DNA of 64,000 bases. It comes from Parasphingopyxis sp. CP4 (GTDB lineage: Bacteria; Pseudomonadota; Alphaproteobacteria; Sphingomonadales; Sphingomonadaceae). Positions 1 to 7,840 of this stretch are shown in pieces. The notes under the pieces were generated by a model that was not told the DNA's origin, searched no databases, and saw nothing but the letters and a program-made list of their open reading frames with translations. Both the position numbers and the translations under genes were made by a program. Every line of letters begins with the position of its first letter. The stretch's first letter is position 1. Location: NCBI RefSeq assembly GCF_013378055.1, contig NZ_CP051130.1:1798001-1862000 (forward strand). The letters are read 5' to 3'.

Positions 1-1
1 A

Positions 2-676
2 TTGCTCGAAAGCACTTTTACCGAGTTCGAAGCCAAGACCGGCCAGCCGATTCTCGAACGTTATGGAATGACGGAGGCGGGCATGATCACCTCCAATCCC
101 TATGAGGGGAATCGGGTTCCCGGCACCGTCGGCTTTGCGCTGCCGGGCGTTTCAGCGCGCGTGGCGGATGAGCTTGGCAATGAAGTTGAACGCGGGACGC
201 CCGGCGTTCTCGAAATAACCGGACCAAATCTGTTTCAGGGTTATTGGAAGAAAGCCGACAAGACCGCCGAAGAGATGCGCGACGATGGATATTTCATCAC
301 CGGCGATATTGCGACGATGGACGCCGAAGGCCGCGTCGCGATTGTTGGCCGGGCGAAGGATCTGATTATCGCTGGCGGGCTCAACATCTATCCCAAGGAA
401 ATAGAGCTTGCGATCGATGCGATTGACGGGGTGCGCGAGAGCGCGGTGATCGGGGTGCCGCATCCCGATCTTGGTGAGGCGGTGGTCGGGATCGTGGTGC
501 GCGAGACCGAAACTATCGATGAAAGTGCGATATCCGCTGTGTTGGAAAATCGGCTCGCGCGCTTCAAGCAGCCGCGGAAAATCCTATTTGCCGATGCCCT
601 GCCCCGCAACGCGATGGGCAAGGTGCAGAAAGCCAAGCTGCGCGACGACCATAGCGAGTTATTTGCCAGCACATGA
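2..676 (+). CDS. Malonyl-CoA synthetase-like AMP-forming acyl-CoA ligase, 3' part
   Basis: This is the C-terminal ~224 residues of an acyl-adenylate/thioester-forming enzyme; the 5' part lies outside the window. These enzymes activate a carboxylic acid with ATP and transfer it to CoA in the cytoplasm. Visible signatures are the adenylation core motif RYGMTEAG near residue 21, the TGD motif near residue 100, the hinge region GRAKDLIIAGGLNIYPKEIE and the catalytic C-terminal lysine in NAMGKVQK. The wording RYGMTEAGMITSNPY resembles MatB-type malonyl-CoA synthetases, but the substrate-binding half is missing, so specificity is an inference. It overlaps trmB by ATGA, which suggests translational coupling. 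The first in-frame TTG at position 2 is not the real start. Confidence 0.8.
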   Translation: MLESTFTEFEAKTGQPILERYGMTEAGMITSNPYEGNRVPGTVGFALPGVSARVADELGNEVERGTPGVLEITGPNLFQGYWKKADKTAEEMRDDGYFITGDIATMDAEGRVAIVGRAKDLIIAGGLNIYPKEIELAIDAIDGVRESAVIGVPHPDLGEAVVGIVVRETETIDESAISAVLENRLARFKQPRKILFADALPRNAMGKVQKAKLRDDHSELFAST

Positions 677-1356
677 CCGTAGATCCCGCCACCATCCGCC
701 GCCTCTATGGCCGCTCCAAGGGGCACAAGCTGCGTGTCGGCCAGCAGGCGATGTTCGATACGATGCTACCCGAGCTCGCGATTCCCGAAGACGGTCCGCT
801 CGATGCGCGCGCCATCTTCGGCAATGATAGCCCGCTCGAATTCGAGATCGGCTTTGGCTCGGGCGAGCATCTCGCCGCCCAGGCTGCCGCGCGGCCGGAT
901 ACCAACTTTATCGGCTGCGAGCATTTCATCAACGGCGTCGTCGGGCTGCTGGGCCATATCAAGGATGCCGGGCTCACCAATATCCGCATCCATATGGGCG
1001 ATGCGCTCGACGCGCTTGAGCGGCTCCCCGATGGCTCGCTCGACCGGCTCTATCTGCTCCACCCCGATCCCTGGCCCAAAGCCAAACATGCCAAGCGCCG
1101 GATGATGAACCACGGCCCGATCGACATGATTGCCGCCAAGCTCAAACCCGGCGCCGAGTTCCGCCTGGGCACCGATCATCCGATCTATTGCCGCTGGGCG
1201 ATGATGATCATGGGCCAGCGACCCGAGTTCGCCTGGCAGGCGCAAAACCCGCGCGATTTTCTGGATCGCCCTGAGGATTGGCCCGAAACCCGCTATGAGC
1301 GCAAGGCCCGCGGAAAAGGCCATGAAGTCTGGTATTTCCGCTATCTGCGCCAATAG
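673..1356 (+). CDS. trmB: tRNA (guanine-N7-)-methyltransferase
   Basis: The product (227 aa) methylates guanosine-46 of tRNA to m7G using S-adenosylmethionine. The SAM-binding motif EIGFGSGEHLAAQA lies at about residues 57-70. The family signature HPDPWPKAKHAKRRM lies near residues 130-144, and a TDHPIY motif follows. Length and domain layout match the bacterial TrmB family. The ATG overlaps the TGA of the upstream ligase (ATGA), so this start is well supported. The gene ends before a 126-bp gap leading to the carbonic anhydrase gene. Confidence 0.95.
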   Translation: MTVDPATIRRLYGRSKGHKLRVGQQAMFDTMLPELAIPEDGPLDARAIFGNDSPLEFEIGFGSGEHLAAQAAARPDTNFIGCEHFINGVVGLLGHIKDAGLTNIRIHMGDALDALERLPDGSLDRLYLLHPDPWPKAKHAKRRMMNHGPIDMIAAKLKPGAEFRLGTDHPIYCRWAMMIMGQRPEFAWQAQNPRDFLDRPEDWPETRYERKARGKGHEVWYFRYLRQ

Positions 1357-1482
1357 GTGATTCGATGTTGAGGTGCGTCTTTGATAGGCTGTGTCTATGA
1401 TCATCGTTGAAAACAATCTATTCTGTACACCGCCAAAACAGCCTATGGGAACGGCAGATCATATAATGAGTTGGAGTTTCCG

Positions 1483-2265
1483 ATGCGAATGACAGTTTTG
1501 CTCGCGGTCTCGGCCGTCGCGCTCGCCGCCTGCAGCGGCCCCGCCGAACGTGAAACCGGCCCCGACGAAGGCGTCGATGGCGCTGTAGACGACGCCTCCT
1601 GGACCTATGACAATTCCGCAGAATGGGGCACGGCCAACGAAGATTATGCGACCTGCGCCACCGGTACCGTCCAGTCGCCGATCAATTTCGTCCGCGCCGA
1701 TGCGACGGACAGCGAAGACGTATCACTGCAGATCAACTGGCAGAGCGGCCCGATGACGATCGAAGGCGCCGGCTATAACAGCAATGTCGTGGCCCCCGAG
1801 GGCGGCTACATCATGCTCGAAGGCGAGCGCTATGATTTCATCCAGGCACATATGCACATGCCGAGCGAATATACGATCGAAGGCGAACAGCCGGCCGGCG
1901 ATATTCACTTTGTCCATGCCAGCGAAGCGGGTGAACTGGCCGTGATCGGCGTGTTCCTTGCCGAAGGCGAAGCCAATGAAGCGCTCGCCGCTGCGTTCGA
2001 CGCGTTCAGCACGGATGAAGGCTCCCAGACGCTTGAGGGCGTGACCTTCGATCCGAGCGCAGTGCTTCCCGAAACGCAAAGCTTCTTCCGCTTCCCCGGA
2101 TCTCTCACCACGCCGCCCTGTAGCGAAGGCGTGAACTGGGTCTTTATGAGCGAGCCTGTGACGATCTCTGCAGAACAGATCACGGCCTATACCGAGCTTT
2201 ATGGAAATACCGCACGACCCGTGCAGCCGACCGGCGATCGCGAGATCCTGTTCGTCGGCGGATAG
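1483..2265 (+). CDS. Alpha-type carbonic anhydrase, predicted lipoprotein
   Basis: It should interconvert CO2 and bicarbonate in the periplasm. I chose the ATG at 1483, not the upstream in-frame TTG at 1471, because GGAG at 1473-1476 is well spaced for it and the peptide then begins with a clean signal ending in the lipobox LAAC (Cys17). Alpha-CA landmarks are QSPINF (~64-69), the zinc ligands H123 and H125 in AHMHM, H142 in GDIHFVH, and FPGSLTTPPCSEGV with the active-site threonine. E129 is kept, but the usual following His is Tyr (SEY instead of SEH). Length 260 aa fits bacterial alpha-CAs. It stands alone, with a terminator just downstream. Confidence 0.9.
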   Translation: MRMTVLLAVSAVALAACSGPAERETGPDEGVDGAVDDASWTYDNSAEWGTANEDYATCATGTVQSPINFVRADATDSEDVSLQINWQSGPMTIEGAGYNSNVVAPEGGYIMLEGERYDFIQAHMHMPSEYTIEGEQPAGDIHFVHASEAGELAVIGVFLAEGEANEALAAAFDAFSTDEGSQTLEGVTFDPSAVLPETQSFFRFPGSLTTPPCSEGVNWVFMSEPVTISAEQITAYTELYGNTARPVQPTGDREILFVGG

Positions 2266-2285
2266 TTTGCTCCCGCGGCAATATT

Positions 2286-2319
2286 AAGGGCTCCAACGGC
2301 ATTCCCGTGGGGGCCCTTT
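2286..2319 (+). terminator. Rho-independent-like terminator after carbonic anhydrase
   Basis: An imperfect GC-rich stem (AAGGGCTCC pairing with GGGGGCCCTT) closes about 20 bp after the stop codon and is followed by a short T-rich run, CTTTCTATTT. The T tract is interrupted, so efficiency is uncertain. Confidence 0.6.
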
Positions 2320-2350
2320 CTATTTGGGGTGAGGTGCAGTTGATTGAGTT

Positions 2351-2437
2351 TGTACTCCGGCGTAGGCCGGAGCCCAGTCCGAAAGGTTCCGACTTTCCCG
2401 ACAGGACAGGCCTAGGCTCCGGCCTGCGCCGGAGCAC
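2351..2437. repeat. 87-bp palindrome-ended intergenic element, copy 1
   Basis: The ends are inverted repeats built on CTCCGGCGTAGGCCGGAG and CTCCGGCCTGCGCCGGAG, and each end is itself hairpin-forming. The middle contains CCGAAAGG and GACTTTCCCGAC. It is nearly identical to the copy at 2574-2660, differing at a handful of bases. It resembles REP/BIME-like elements scattered in sphingomonad genomes. Confidence 0.85.
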
Positions 2438-2462
2438 ATAAGGTACCCAGTATATTCTGTTC

Positions 2463-2551
2463 GTCACCCTGAACTTGTTTCATTTTCCACCGCTCCACAG
2501 GCGCGGCCCGTTCATGCTGAGGAGTGGATGCTGAAACAAGTTCAGCATGAC
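2463..2551. repeat. Inverted repeat, second palindrome family
   Basis: The arm GTCACCCTGAACTTGTTTCA pairs imperfectly with TGAAACAAGTTCAGCATGAC about 50 bp later. It sits exactly between the two copies of the 87-bp element, forming a composite block. Its sequence is unrelated to that element. Confidence 0.75.
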
Positions 2552-2573
2552 GGGGAGCGGATTTTGCGCAACC

Positions 2574-2660
2574 TGTGCTCCGGCGCAGGCCGGAGCCCAG
2601 TCCGAAAGGGGCCGACTTTCCCGACAGGGCAGGCCTAGGCTCCGGCCTGCGCCGGAGCAC
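2574..2660. repeat. 87-bp palindrome-ended intergenic element, copy 2
   Basis: Same length and order as copy 1. Here the terminal arms (2575-2597 and 2638-2660) are a perfect 23-bp inverted repeat around a 40-bp centre, so copy 2 may be closer to the intact form. Same orientation as copy 1, with 136 bp between them. Confidence 0.85.
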
Positions 2661-2670
2661 GTCCAGATAC

Positions 2671-2740
2671 CGTTAGCCCTGAGCCTGTCGAAGGGTGTTT
2701 CTCCGCCGATAGACGTACGTCGACAAGCTCAGCTCTAACG
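2671..2740. repeat. Inverted repeat, third palindrome family
   Basis: The arm CGTTAGCCCTGAGCCTGTCG pairs with CGACAAGCTCAGCTCTAACG. A close relative lies at 16682-16752, upstream of pnp, so this is a dispersed family in this genome. Confidence 0.75.
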
Positions 2741-2869
2741 ACTTTCATGATCGGTTAGAACGACCCCACCATTTCGGACCGCCTTGTCATTGGAAACATC
2801 CGGCCACTGATCTAGGATCATTCCCCTGTGACCGCGCGGGCGGGCGCCAACCTTGGGGGGATAGTTCCA

Positions 2870-3658
2870 GTGCCGAAAATCCTATTGTCATTGCTCGCAA
2901 CGATCATCGTCGCAGCGCCTATGCCGGCCCAGGCCTGGGGCCAGCTTGGCCATCGCATCATCGGCCAGCTTGCTGACGAGCGTGTGTCCGGGCGGACGCG
3001 CGCTGAGATATTGCTGATCCTGGGGGTCGAAGATCTCGCCGAAGCCTCTACCTGGCCCGACGAGGAACGCTCCAATCCCGCCGATTTCTGGCAGAATGAC
3101 GCGAGCCCCTGGCATTATGTGACGGTTCCGCCAGGAAACAGTTATCCCGATGTCGGCGCGCCGCCCCAAGGCGATGCGGCCTCCGCCCTCACCCAATTTG
3201 CCGCCACCGTGCGGGACCGCAGCGCGCCCGCCGAAGATCGGGCGCTGGCGCTGCGCTTCATCATCCATATCGTCGGCGACCTCCATCAGCCGCTCCATGT
3301 CGGCAATGGCGCGGATCGCGGCGGCAATGATGAGCAGGTGACCTGGTTCCGCGAGGAGACCAATCTCCACCGGGTCTGGGACACCGACATGATCATGGAC
3401 AAGAATCTCAGCTATACCGAATATGCGCGCTGGCTTGGCCGGGCGATCGCGCCGCAAACCGAGATTGGCTGGTGGACCGCCGACGCGCTTGTCTGGATCG
3501 CCGAAAGCGCCGCGATCCGCCCAACCATCTATCCGGCGGCGGGCGAGACGGACCTGAGCTATGCGTATAACTACCAGAACCTGCCGATCGCCGAACAACG
3601 GCTGCAACAGGGCGGGGTCAGGCTTGCCGCCTATCTGGAATGGCTGTTCTCGGAATAA
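2870..3658 (+). CDS. S1/P1-type zinc-dependent nuclease, secreted
   Basis: A periplasmic or extracellular nuclease that cleaves single-stranded DNA and RNA. I chose the GTG at 2870 (262 aa) because a GGGGGGA ribosome site lies 5' of it and a clean signal peptide ending in AQA then precedes the mature Trp. In this family the N-terminal Trp is itself a zinc ligand. All other ligand positions are visible: H in WGQLGHR, D in TWPDE, H in WHYVTVP, H/D/H in HIVGDLHQPLHVGN, and H/D in NLHRVWDTDM. A longer GTG start at 2828 is possible but would spoil the signal. The gene converges on the Rieske protein gene. Confidence 0.9.
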   Translation: MPKILLSLLATIIVAAPMPAQAWGQLGHRIIGQLADERVSGRTRAEILLILGVEDLAEASTWPDEERSNPADFWQNDASPWHYVTVPPGNSYPDVGAPPQGDAASALTQFAATVRDRSAPAEDRALALRFIIHIVGDLHQPLHVGNGADRGGNDEQVTWFREETNLHRVWDTDMIMDKNLSYTEYARWLGRAIAPQTEIGWWTADALVWIAESAAIRPTIYPAAGETDLSYAYNYQNLPIAEQRLQQGGVRLAAYLEWLFSE

Positions 3659-3664
3659 TTGGCT

Positions 3665-4321
3665 TCAGACGGCCCAGCTGCAACTTGCGCCGCTGACGCA
3701 TTTGCCGGTTTCAATATCGAAGCGATAGCCGTGCCAGGGGCAGGTAATCGTGCCATCGCTATCGGGCTCTGCATCAAGCGGTAGCCCAAGATGCGGACAA
3801 TAGCGGGCGACTTCCGCTGCGCTGCCATCGGCGCGCGTAACATTGCGCCGCTCGGCCAAAGCTCCCGGTCCGCGAGCCACAGCCTCGGAACGGGCAACCA
3901 TCATCGCTTCGTCTTCATCATAGAGCATCGCGTAGAGGGTTGGATAATAAGCCGAAAATGCTTCGCGCTGCGGACCATCGGGATCGGGCAGCTGGAAGTC
4001 GATATCAACACGGCAGCTATTGGCACCGGTCGCCGTGGCCTGGGTGATGATCCGTCCGACGAGCGTATCGCCGGCATAGCTGTTGGTCGTCCAGATGCCC
4101 GCTTCGCGATCAAGCTCGAGATCGATCAGCAATTCACCGCCCTGCGGCGTGCCGACGCGCGCCTGCCAACCGCTGTCCCGCTCCTCGACCAGATCGATCG
4201 AGGCAAAGGCGTGGGAATGGACATAGGGCAGATGCTCCCAGTCCAGCGCGTTTTCGAACATCCGTTCCAGGCTGGCGCCCAGATCGCGCTGATATTCGGC
4301 AACCGTTGCAAGCGCCGACAT
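3665..4321 (-). CDS. Rieske non-haem iron oxygenase-like protein with permuted domain order
   Basis: A 218-aa protein with two recognisable parts in the reverse of the usual order. The N-terminal half has a ring-hydroxylase mononuclear-iron motif, D-x2-H-x4-H (D27, H30, H35 in ENALDWEHLPYVH). The C-terminal end is a Rieske [2Fe-2S] site with C175-x-H177 and C194-x2-H197. Ring-hydroxylating oxygenase alpha subunits normally place the Rieske domain first and are about twice as long. The start codon shares one base with the stop of the upstream sugar dehydrogenase gene (TAATG), so the two are co-translated. Substrate and electron donor are unknown. Confidence 0.75.
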   Translation of the reverse strand: MSALATVAEYQRDLGASLERMFENALDWEHLPYVHSHAFASIDLVEERDSGWQARVGTPQGGELLIDLELDREAGIWTTNSYAGDTLVGRIITQATATGANSCRVDIDFQLPDPDGPQREAFSAYYPTLYAMLYDEDEAMMVARSEAVARGPGALAERRNVTRADGSAAEVARYCPHLGLPLDAEPDSDGTITCPWHGYRFDIETGKCVSGASCSWAV

Positions 4322-5460
4322 TAGCCGCCGGCCGTCAGGCGGATCATCCGGCCATCTTCGCCATCTTCGAGGATCCAGATGGTGCCGTTAGGGCCCTGTT
4401 CGATCTCACGGATGCGATTGTCGAAGGTGAAGCGACCGGCTTCACGCGCAGTCTCTCCGTCGATTTCGACATGAATGATCGCGTTGGTTGAAAGCCCCGC
4501 AATCAGCAGATCGCCGGTCAGATCGGCAAACATATCGCCCGAATAGAAAATCATACCGCCCGGCGCGATCACCGGAGTCCAGCTGAGATAGGGTGCACGG
4601 AACCTGGCATCGGTATCATGGTCGGGGATCGGCCGGCCGTCATAATGTTCGCCATTGGACACCGTTGGCCAGCCATAATTCACACTGCGTTCGATCCGGT
4701 TCAGCTCATCGCCGCCAGCCGGGCCATGTTCGACATCCCAAAGCTGGCCCTCAGTGTCGAATGCAAAACCGAGTGGATTGCGATGGCCATAGGACCAGAT
4801 CTCGGCGGTCATGCCGCCCTGATCGGCAAAGGGATTATCGTCCGGCACGCTGCCGTCAGCATTAAGGCGCACGACGGTACCAAGATTATTGCTGGTATCC
4901 TGGGCCGGCTCCAGCTCCTGTCGATCGCCCGATGCAATGAACAGATAGCCCTCCGGACCGAACAGGATGCGATGGCCATAATGGCCGCGCCGCCCGGTCT
5001 TGGGGCCCTGGCGCCAGATCACTTCGACATCGTTGAGGCTGGCGCTATCATCGCCGGCCACCACCAATATGCCCCGCGCCACGACCGCAGCGCGTGTTTC
5101 GCCATCGCCCGCTTCGGCATAGCTGAAATAGACCATGCCATTTTCGGCAAAGTCGGGATGCAGCGTCACATCGCCAAGGCCGCCCTGCCCGCCATAATCG
5201 ACGGCCGGAATGCCGCTCACCTCAACCGTCTCCTGATCGGGGCTCCACAAGCGCATCGTGCCGCTCTTCTCGGTCACCAGCGCCCGGCCATCCGGCAGGA
5301 AGGCCATCGCCCAGGGCTCGTTAAAGGTCGCGACTTCCTCGACAGAAAAGGTCTCGGTTGCGGCTGCGATGACGGCATCACTCTCTTGCGCCGACACGGT
5401 TTCGGCTGCGCTGCAGGCGGCAAGAGCAATAACGGACAGGCTGGCGATATAGGTGCGCAT
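4321..5460 (-). CDS. PQQ-dependent aldose sugar dehydrogenase family protein (beta-propeller)
   Basis: A predicted periplasmic soluble-type sugar dehydrogenase that oxidises aldose sugars using PQQ. The start at 5460 follows a GGGGGA ribosome site and gives a lipoprotein-like signal (IALAAC). Family motifs are NEPWAMAFLPDG (~45), GLGDVTLHPDF (~105), GHYGHRILFGPEGYLF (~180), YGHRNPLGFAFD (~240) and GGDELNRIERSVNYGWP (~265). Length 379 aa is typical. It is the first gene of a two-gene unit with the Rieske protein, and is transcribed away from rimP across a 213-bp gap. Confidence 0.85.
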   Translation of the reverse strand: MRTYIASLSVIALAACSAAETVSAQESDAVIAAATETFSVEEVATFNEPWAMAFLPDGRALVTEKSGTMRLWSPDQETVEVSGIPAVDYGGQGGLGDVTLHPDFAENGMVYFSYAEAGDGETRAAVVARGILVVAGDDSASLNDVEVIWRQGPKTGRRGHYGHRILFGPEGYLFIASGDRQELEPAQDTSNNLGTVVRLNADGSVPDDNPFADQGGMTAEIWSYGHRNPLGFAFDTEGQLWDVEHGPAGGDELNRIERSVNYGWPTVSNGEHYDGRPIPDHDTDARFRAPYLSWTPVIAPGGMIFYSGDMFADLTGDLLIAGLSTNAIIHVEIDGETAREAGRFTFDNRIREIEQGPNGTIWILEDGEDGRMIRLTAGG

Positions 5461-5524
5461 GGCGATCCCCCGGGGAGTGAAGAAAATGGGATTTATTACG
5501 TTTCGACCATCTTTATGGTTTCCC

Positions 5525-5553
5525 TTGCCGGATATCAAACCCCCGCCTATATA
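5525..5553 (+). promoter_or_regulatory. Candidate sigma-70 promoter for the rimP-nusA-infB operon
   Basis: TTGCCG at 5525-5530, a 17-bp spacer, then TATATA at 5548-5553, about 120 bp upstream of rimP and pointing into the operon. The long leader may matter for regulation. It was found by eye; no start-site data. Confidence 0.4.
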
Positions 5554-5673
5554 GCCCCTGCCTATCTCTACATCGGTAACGTTGCAGAGGCTGGTCCGAA
5601 ACTTCGGGCCGGCAGCGGCAAGACATATTTGTGCCTGATTGAGACTGGGCCGGAAGAGAGTATCGGAAACCAT

Positions 5674-6201
5674 ATGGCGGACATCGCCGCATTGACACGC
5701 CTGATCGAACCCGAAGTCGAAAAGCTCGGCTTTGCGCTCGTGCGCGTGAAGATGATGAACGGCGAGGATGGCCCGATCCTGCAGGTCATGGCGGAGCGCG
5801 AAGATACGCGCCAGCTGGTGATCGAAGAATGCGCGGCGATTTCCCGTGCGCTTTCCGAAATGCTCGACGAACAGGACCCGATTGATGACGCCTACCGGCT
5901 CGAAGTGTCGTCACCGGGGATTGATCGGCCGCTGACCCGGCTCACCGATTTTGACGATTGGGCCGGCCATGAAGCGCGGTTCAACCTGCTCGAACCGGTG
6001 ATGGGCACGAAACAGTTCAAAGGCGTCCTGAAGGGACGTGAAGGCCAGGCCATTCACGCCGAAGTCCCCGGCAAGGATGACCATATTTTCGATTTTCAGA
6101 ATATTCATTCGGCCAAGCTGGTATTGACCGACAAACTCATTGCAGAAACCGCTCCACTCTCTACCGACGGCGCGGAAACGATCACGGAAGAAGAAGGATA
6201 A
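5674..6201 (+). CDS. rimP: Ribosome maturation factor RimP
   Basis: A 175-aa cytoplasmic factor that assists 30S subunit assembly. Recognisable pieces are LIEPEVEKLGFALVRVKMMNG at the N terminus, the central block VIEECAAISRALSEMLDEQDPID, and the hallmark YRLEVSSPGIDRPLT followed by the C-terminal SH3-like domain (GRE..AIHAEV). The open frame extends far upstream, antisense to the sugar dehydrogenase gene, but family alignment begins at the ATG at 5674. It heads the conserved rimP-nusA-ylxR-infB order, 4 bp ahead of nusA. Confidence 0.93.
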   Translation: MADIAALTRLIEPEVEKLGFALVRVKMMNGEDGPILQVMAEREDTRQLVIEECAAISRALSEMLDEQDPIDDAYRLEVSSPGIDRPLTRLTDFDDWAGHEARFNLLEPVMGTKQFKGVLKGREGQAIHAEVPGKDDHIFDFQNIHSAKLVLTDKLIAETAPLSTDGAETITEEEG

Positions 6202-6205
6202 AGAC

Positions 6206-7840
6206 ATGGCCTCTGCCATTTCCGCCAACAAAGCCGAGCTGCTCGCAATTGCGGACGCCGTTGCGCGCGAGAAGATCATCGACAAGGCGATCGTTATCGA
6301 GGCGATGGAAGACGCGATCCAGCGCGCTGCCCGGGCTCGCTATGGCGCCGAGAATGATATTCGCGCCAAGATCGATACCGAAACCGGCGATCTGCGCCTG
6401 TGGCGGGTTGTCGAGGTGGTCGAGGAAGTCGAAGATCATTTCAAGCAGGTCGATCTGAAGCAGGGCCAGAAGCTAGAGGATGGCGCGAGCGTTGGCGATT
6501 TCATCGTCGATCCGCTGCCGCCAATCGAATTTGGCCGGATCGCGGCCCAGGCTTCGAAGCAGGTGATCTTCCAGAAGGTCCGCGAAGCCGAGCGCGAGCG
6601 TCAATATGACGAGTTTAAGGACCGTGCGGGTGAAATCATCACCGGCGTCGTCAAGCGGGTTGAATTTGGCCATGTCGTTGTCGATCTCGGCCGCGCAGAA
6701 GGCGTTATCCGCCGCGATGCGCAGATCCCGCGCGAAATCGTTCGTGTCGGCGATCGCATCCGTTCGCTGATCCTCAAGGTGGTACGCGAAAATCGCGGGC
6801 CGCAAATCTTCCTGTCGCGCGCGCATCCCGATTTCATGCGCAAGCTGTTCGCCCAGGAAGTCCCCGAAATCTATGACGGCATTATCGAGATCAAGGCTGC
6901 GGCCCGTGATCCGGGAAGCCGCGCCAAGATCGGCGTGATCAGCCATGACGGCTCGATCGATCCGGTCGGCGCCTGTGTCGGCATGAAGGGTAGCCGCGTC
7001 CAGGCGGTCGTTCAGGAAATGCATGGCGAGAAGATCGACATCATTCCCTGGTCAGACGATCTTGCGACCTTTGTCGTCAACGCGCTGCAGCCGGCATCGG
7101 TAAGCCGCGTTGTGCTCGACGAAGAAGAAGAGCGGATCGAAGTTGTCGTTCCCGACGATCAGCTGAGCCTGGCAATTGGTCGGCGCGGGCAGAATGTCCG
7201 GCTTGCCTCGCAGCTCACTGGATCAGCCATCGACATTATGACCGAGGATGAATCGAACGAGAAGCGCCAGGCAGAATTCATGCAGCGCTCCGACATGTTC
7301 CAGGCGGAGCTCGATGTTGACGAAACGCTCTCGCAGCTGCTCGTCGCCGAAGGCTTTAGCGAGCTTGAGGAAGTCGCCTATGTCGATCCGGCCGAAATCG
7401 CCGCGATTGAAGGGCTGGACGAAGAGATTGCCGGTGAATTGCAGTCGCGTGCTGTCGAAGCGCTTGAAAAGCGTGAAGAAGCGGCCCGCAACCGCCGCAA
7501 GGAGCTGGGTGTCGAAGACGATCTGGTCGACATGCCCTATCTTACCGAAGCCATGCTGGTGACGCTCGGCGAAGCGGGCATCAAGACGCTCGACGATCTT
7601 GCTGACCTCGCCACCGATGAGCTGATCGAGAAGAAGCGCGTCGAACAGCGCCGCCGCGATCAGGCCGCACCGGCCCGGGCGCAGCCCAAGGGCGGCGTGC
7701 TCGGCGAATATGGCTTCACCGAGGAACAAGGCAACGAGATCATCATGGCCGCGCGTGCCCATTGGTTCGAAGACGAAGACGAACCGGCTGCACCCGCAGA
7801 GGCTTCCGAGGAGGACGCAGCTGCGGATGACGACCAATGA
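6206..7840 (+). CDS. nusA: Transcription termination/antitermination factor NusA
   Basis: A 544-aa RNA-polymerase-associated factor controlling pausing, termination and antitermination. The ATG at 6206 sits 8 bp after AGAAGGA. In order: N-terminal RNAP-binding domain (1-~130), S1 domain (~135-200, ITGVVKRVEFGHVVVDLG), and KH domains (~200-345, with CVGMKGSRVQAVVQE and IGRRGQNVRLASQL). A C-terminal part holds acidic helix-hairpin repeats, typical of proteobacterial NusA, ending in a very acidic tail. It overlaps the next gene by 14 bp. Confidence 0.97.
   Translation: MASAISANKAELLAIADAVAREKIIDKAIVIEAMEDAIQRAARARYGAENDIRAKIDTETGDLRLWRVVEVVEEVEDHFKQVDLKQGQKLEDGASVGDFIVDPLPPIEFGRIAAQASKQVIFQKVREAERERQYDEFKDRAGEIITGVVKRVEFGHVVVDLGRAEGVIRRDAQIPREIVRVGDRIRSLILKVVRENRGPQIFLSRAHPDFMRKLFAQEVPEIYDGIIEIKAAARDPGSRAKIGVISHDGSIDPVGACVGMKGSRVQAVVQEMHGEKIDIIPWSDDLATFVVNALQPASVSRVVLDEEEERIEVVVPDDQLSLAIGRRGQNVRLASQLTGSAIDIMTEDESNEKRQAEFMQRSDMFQAELDVDETLSQLLVAEGFSELEEVAYVDPAEIAAIEGLDEEIAGELQSRAVEALEKREEAARNRRKELGVEDDLVDMPYLTEAMLVTLGEAGIKTLDDLADLATDELIEKKRVEQRRRDQAAPARAQPKGGVLGEYGFTEEQGNEIIMAARAHWFEDEDEPAAPAEASEEDAAADDDQ

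Larger units (their letters stand above)
2266..2869. other. Gene-free repeat-rich intergenic block
   Basis: About 600 bp without a credible gene. It holds the terminator of the carbonic anhydrase gene, two copies of an 87-bp palindrome-ended element, a different inverted repeat between them, and a third inverted-repeat family. These account for most of 2351-2740. Short open frames here read through the palindromes in several frames and show no family resemblance. The last ~130 bp presumably hold the promoter of the nuclease gene; no clear -35/-10 pair is seen. Confidence 0.8.

Noticed and set aside
4618-5673. Long N-terminal extension of the rimP frame
   Set aside because: It is antisense to the sugar dehydrogenase gene; RimP homology begins at 5674.
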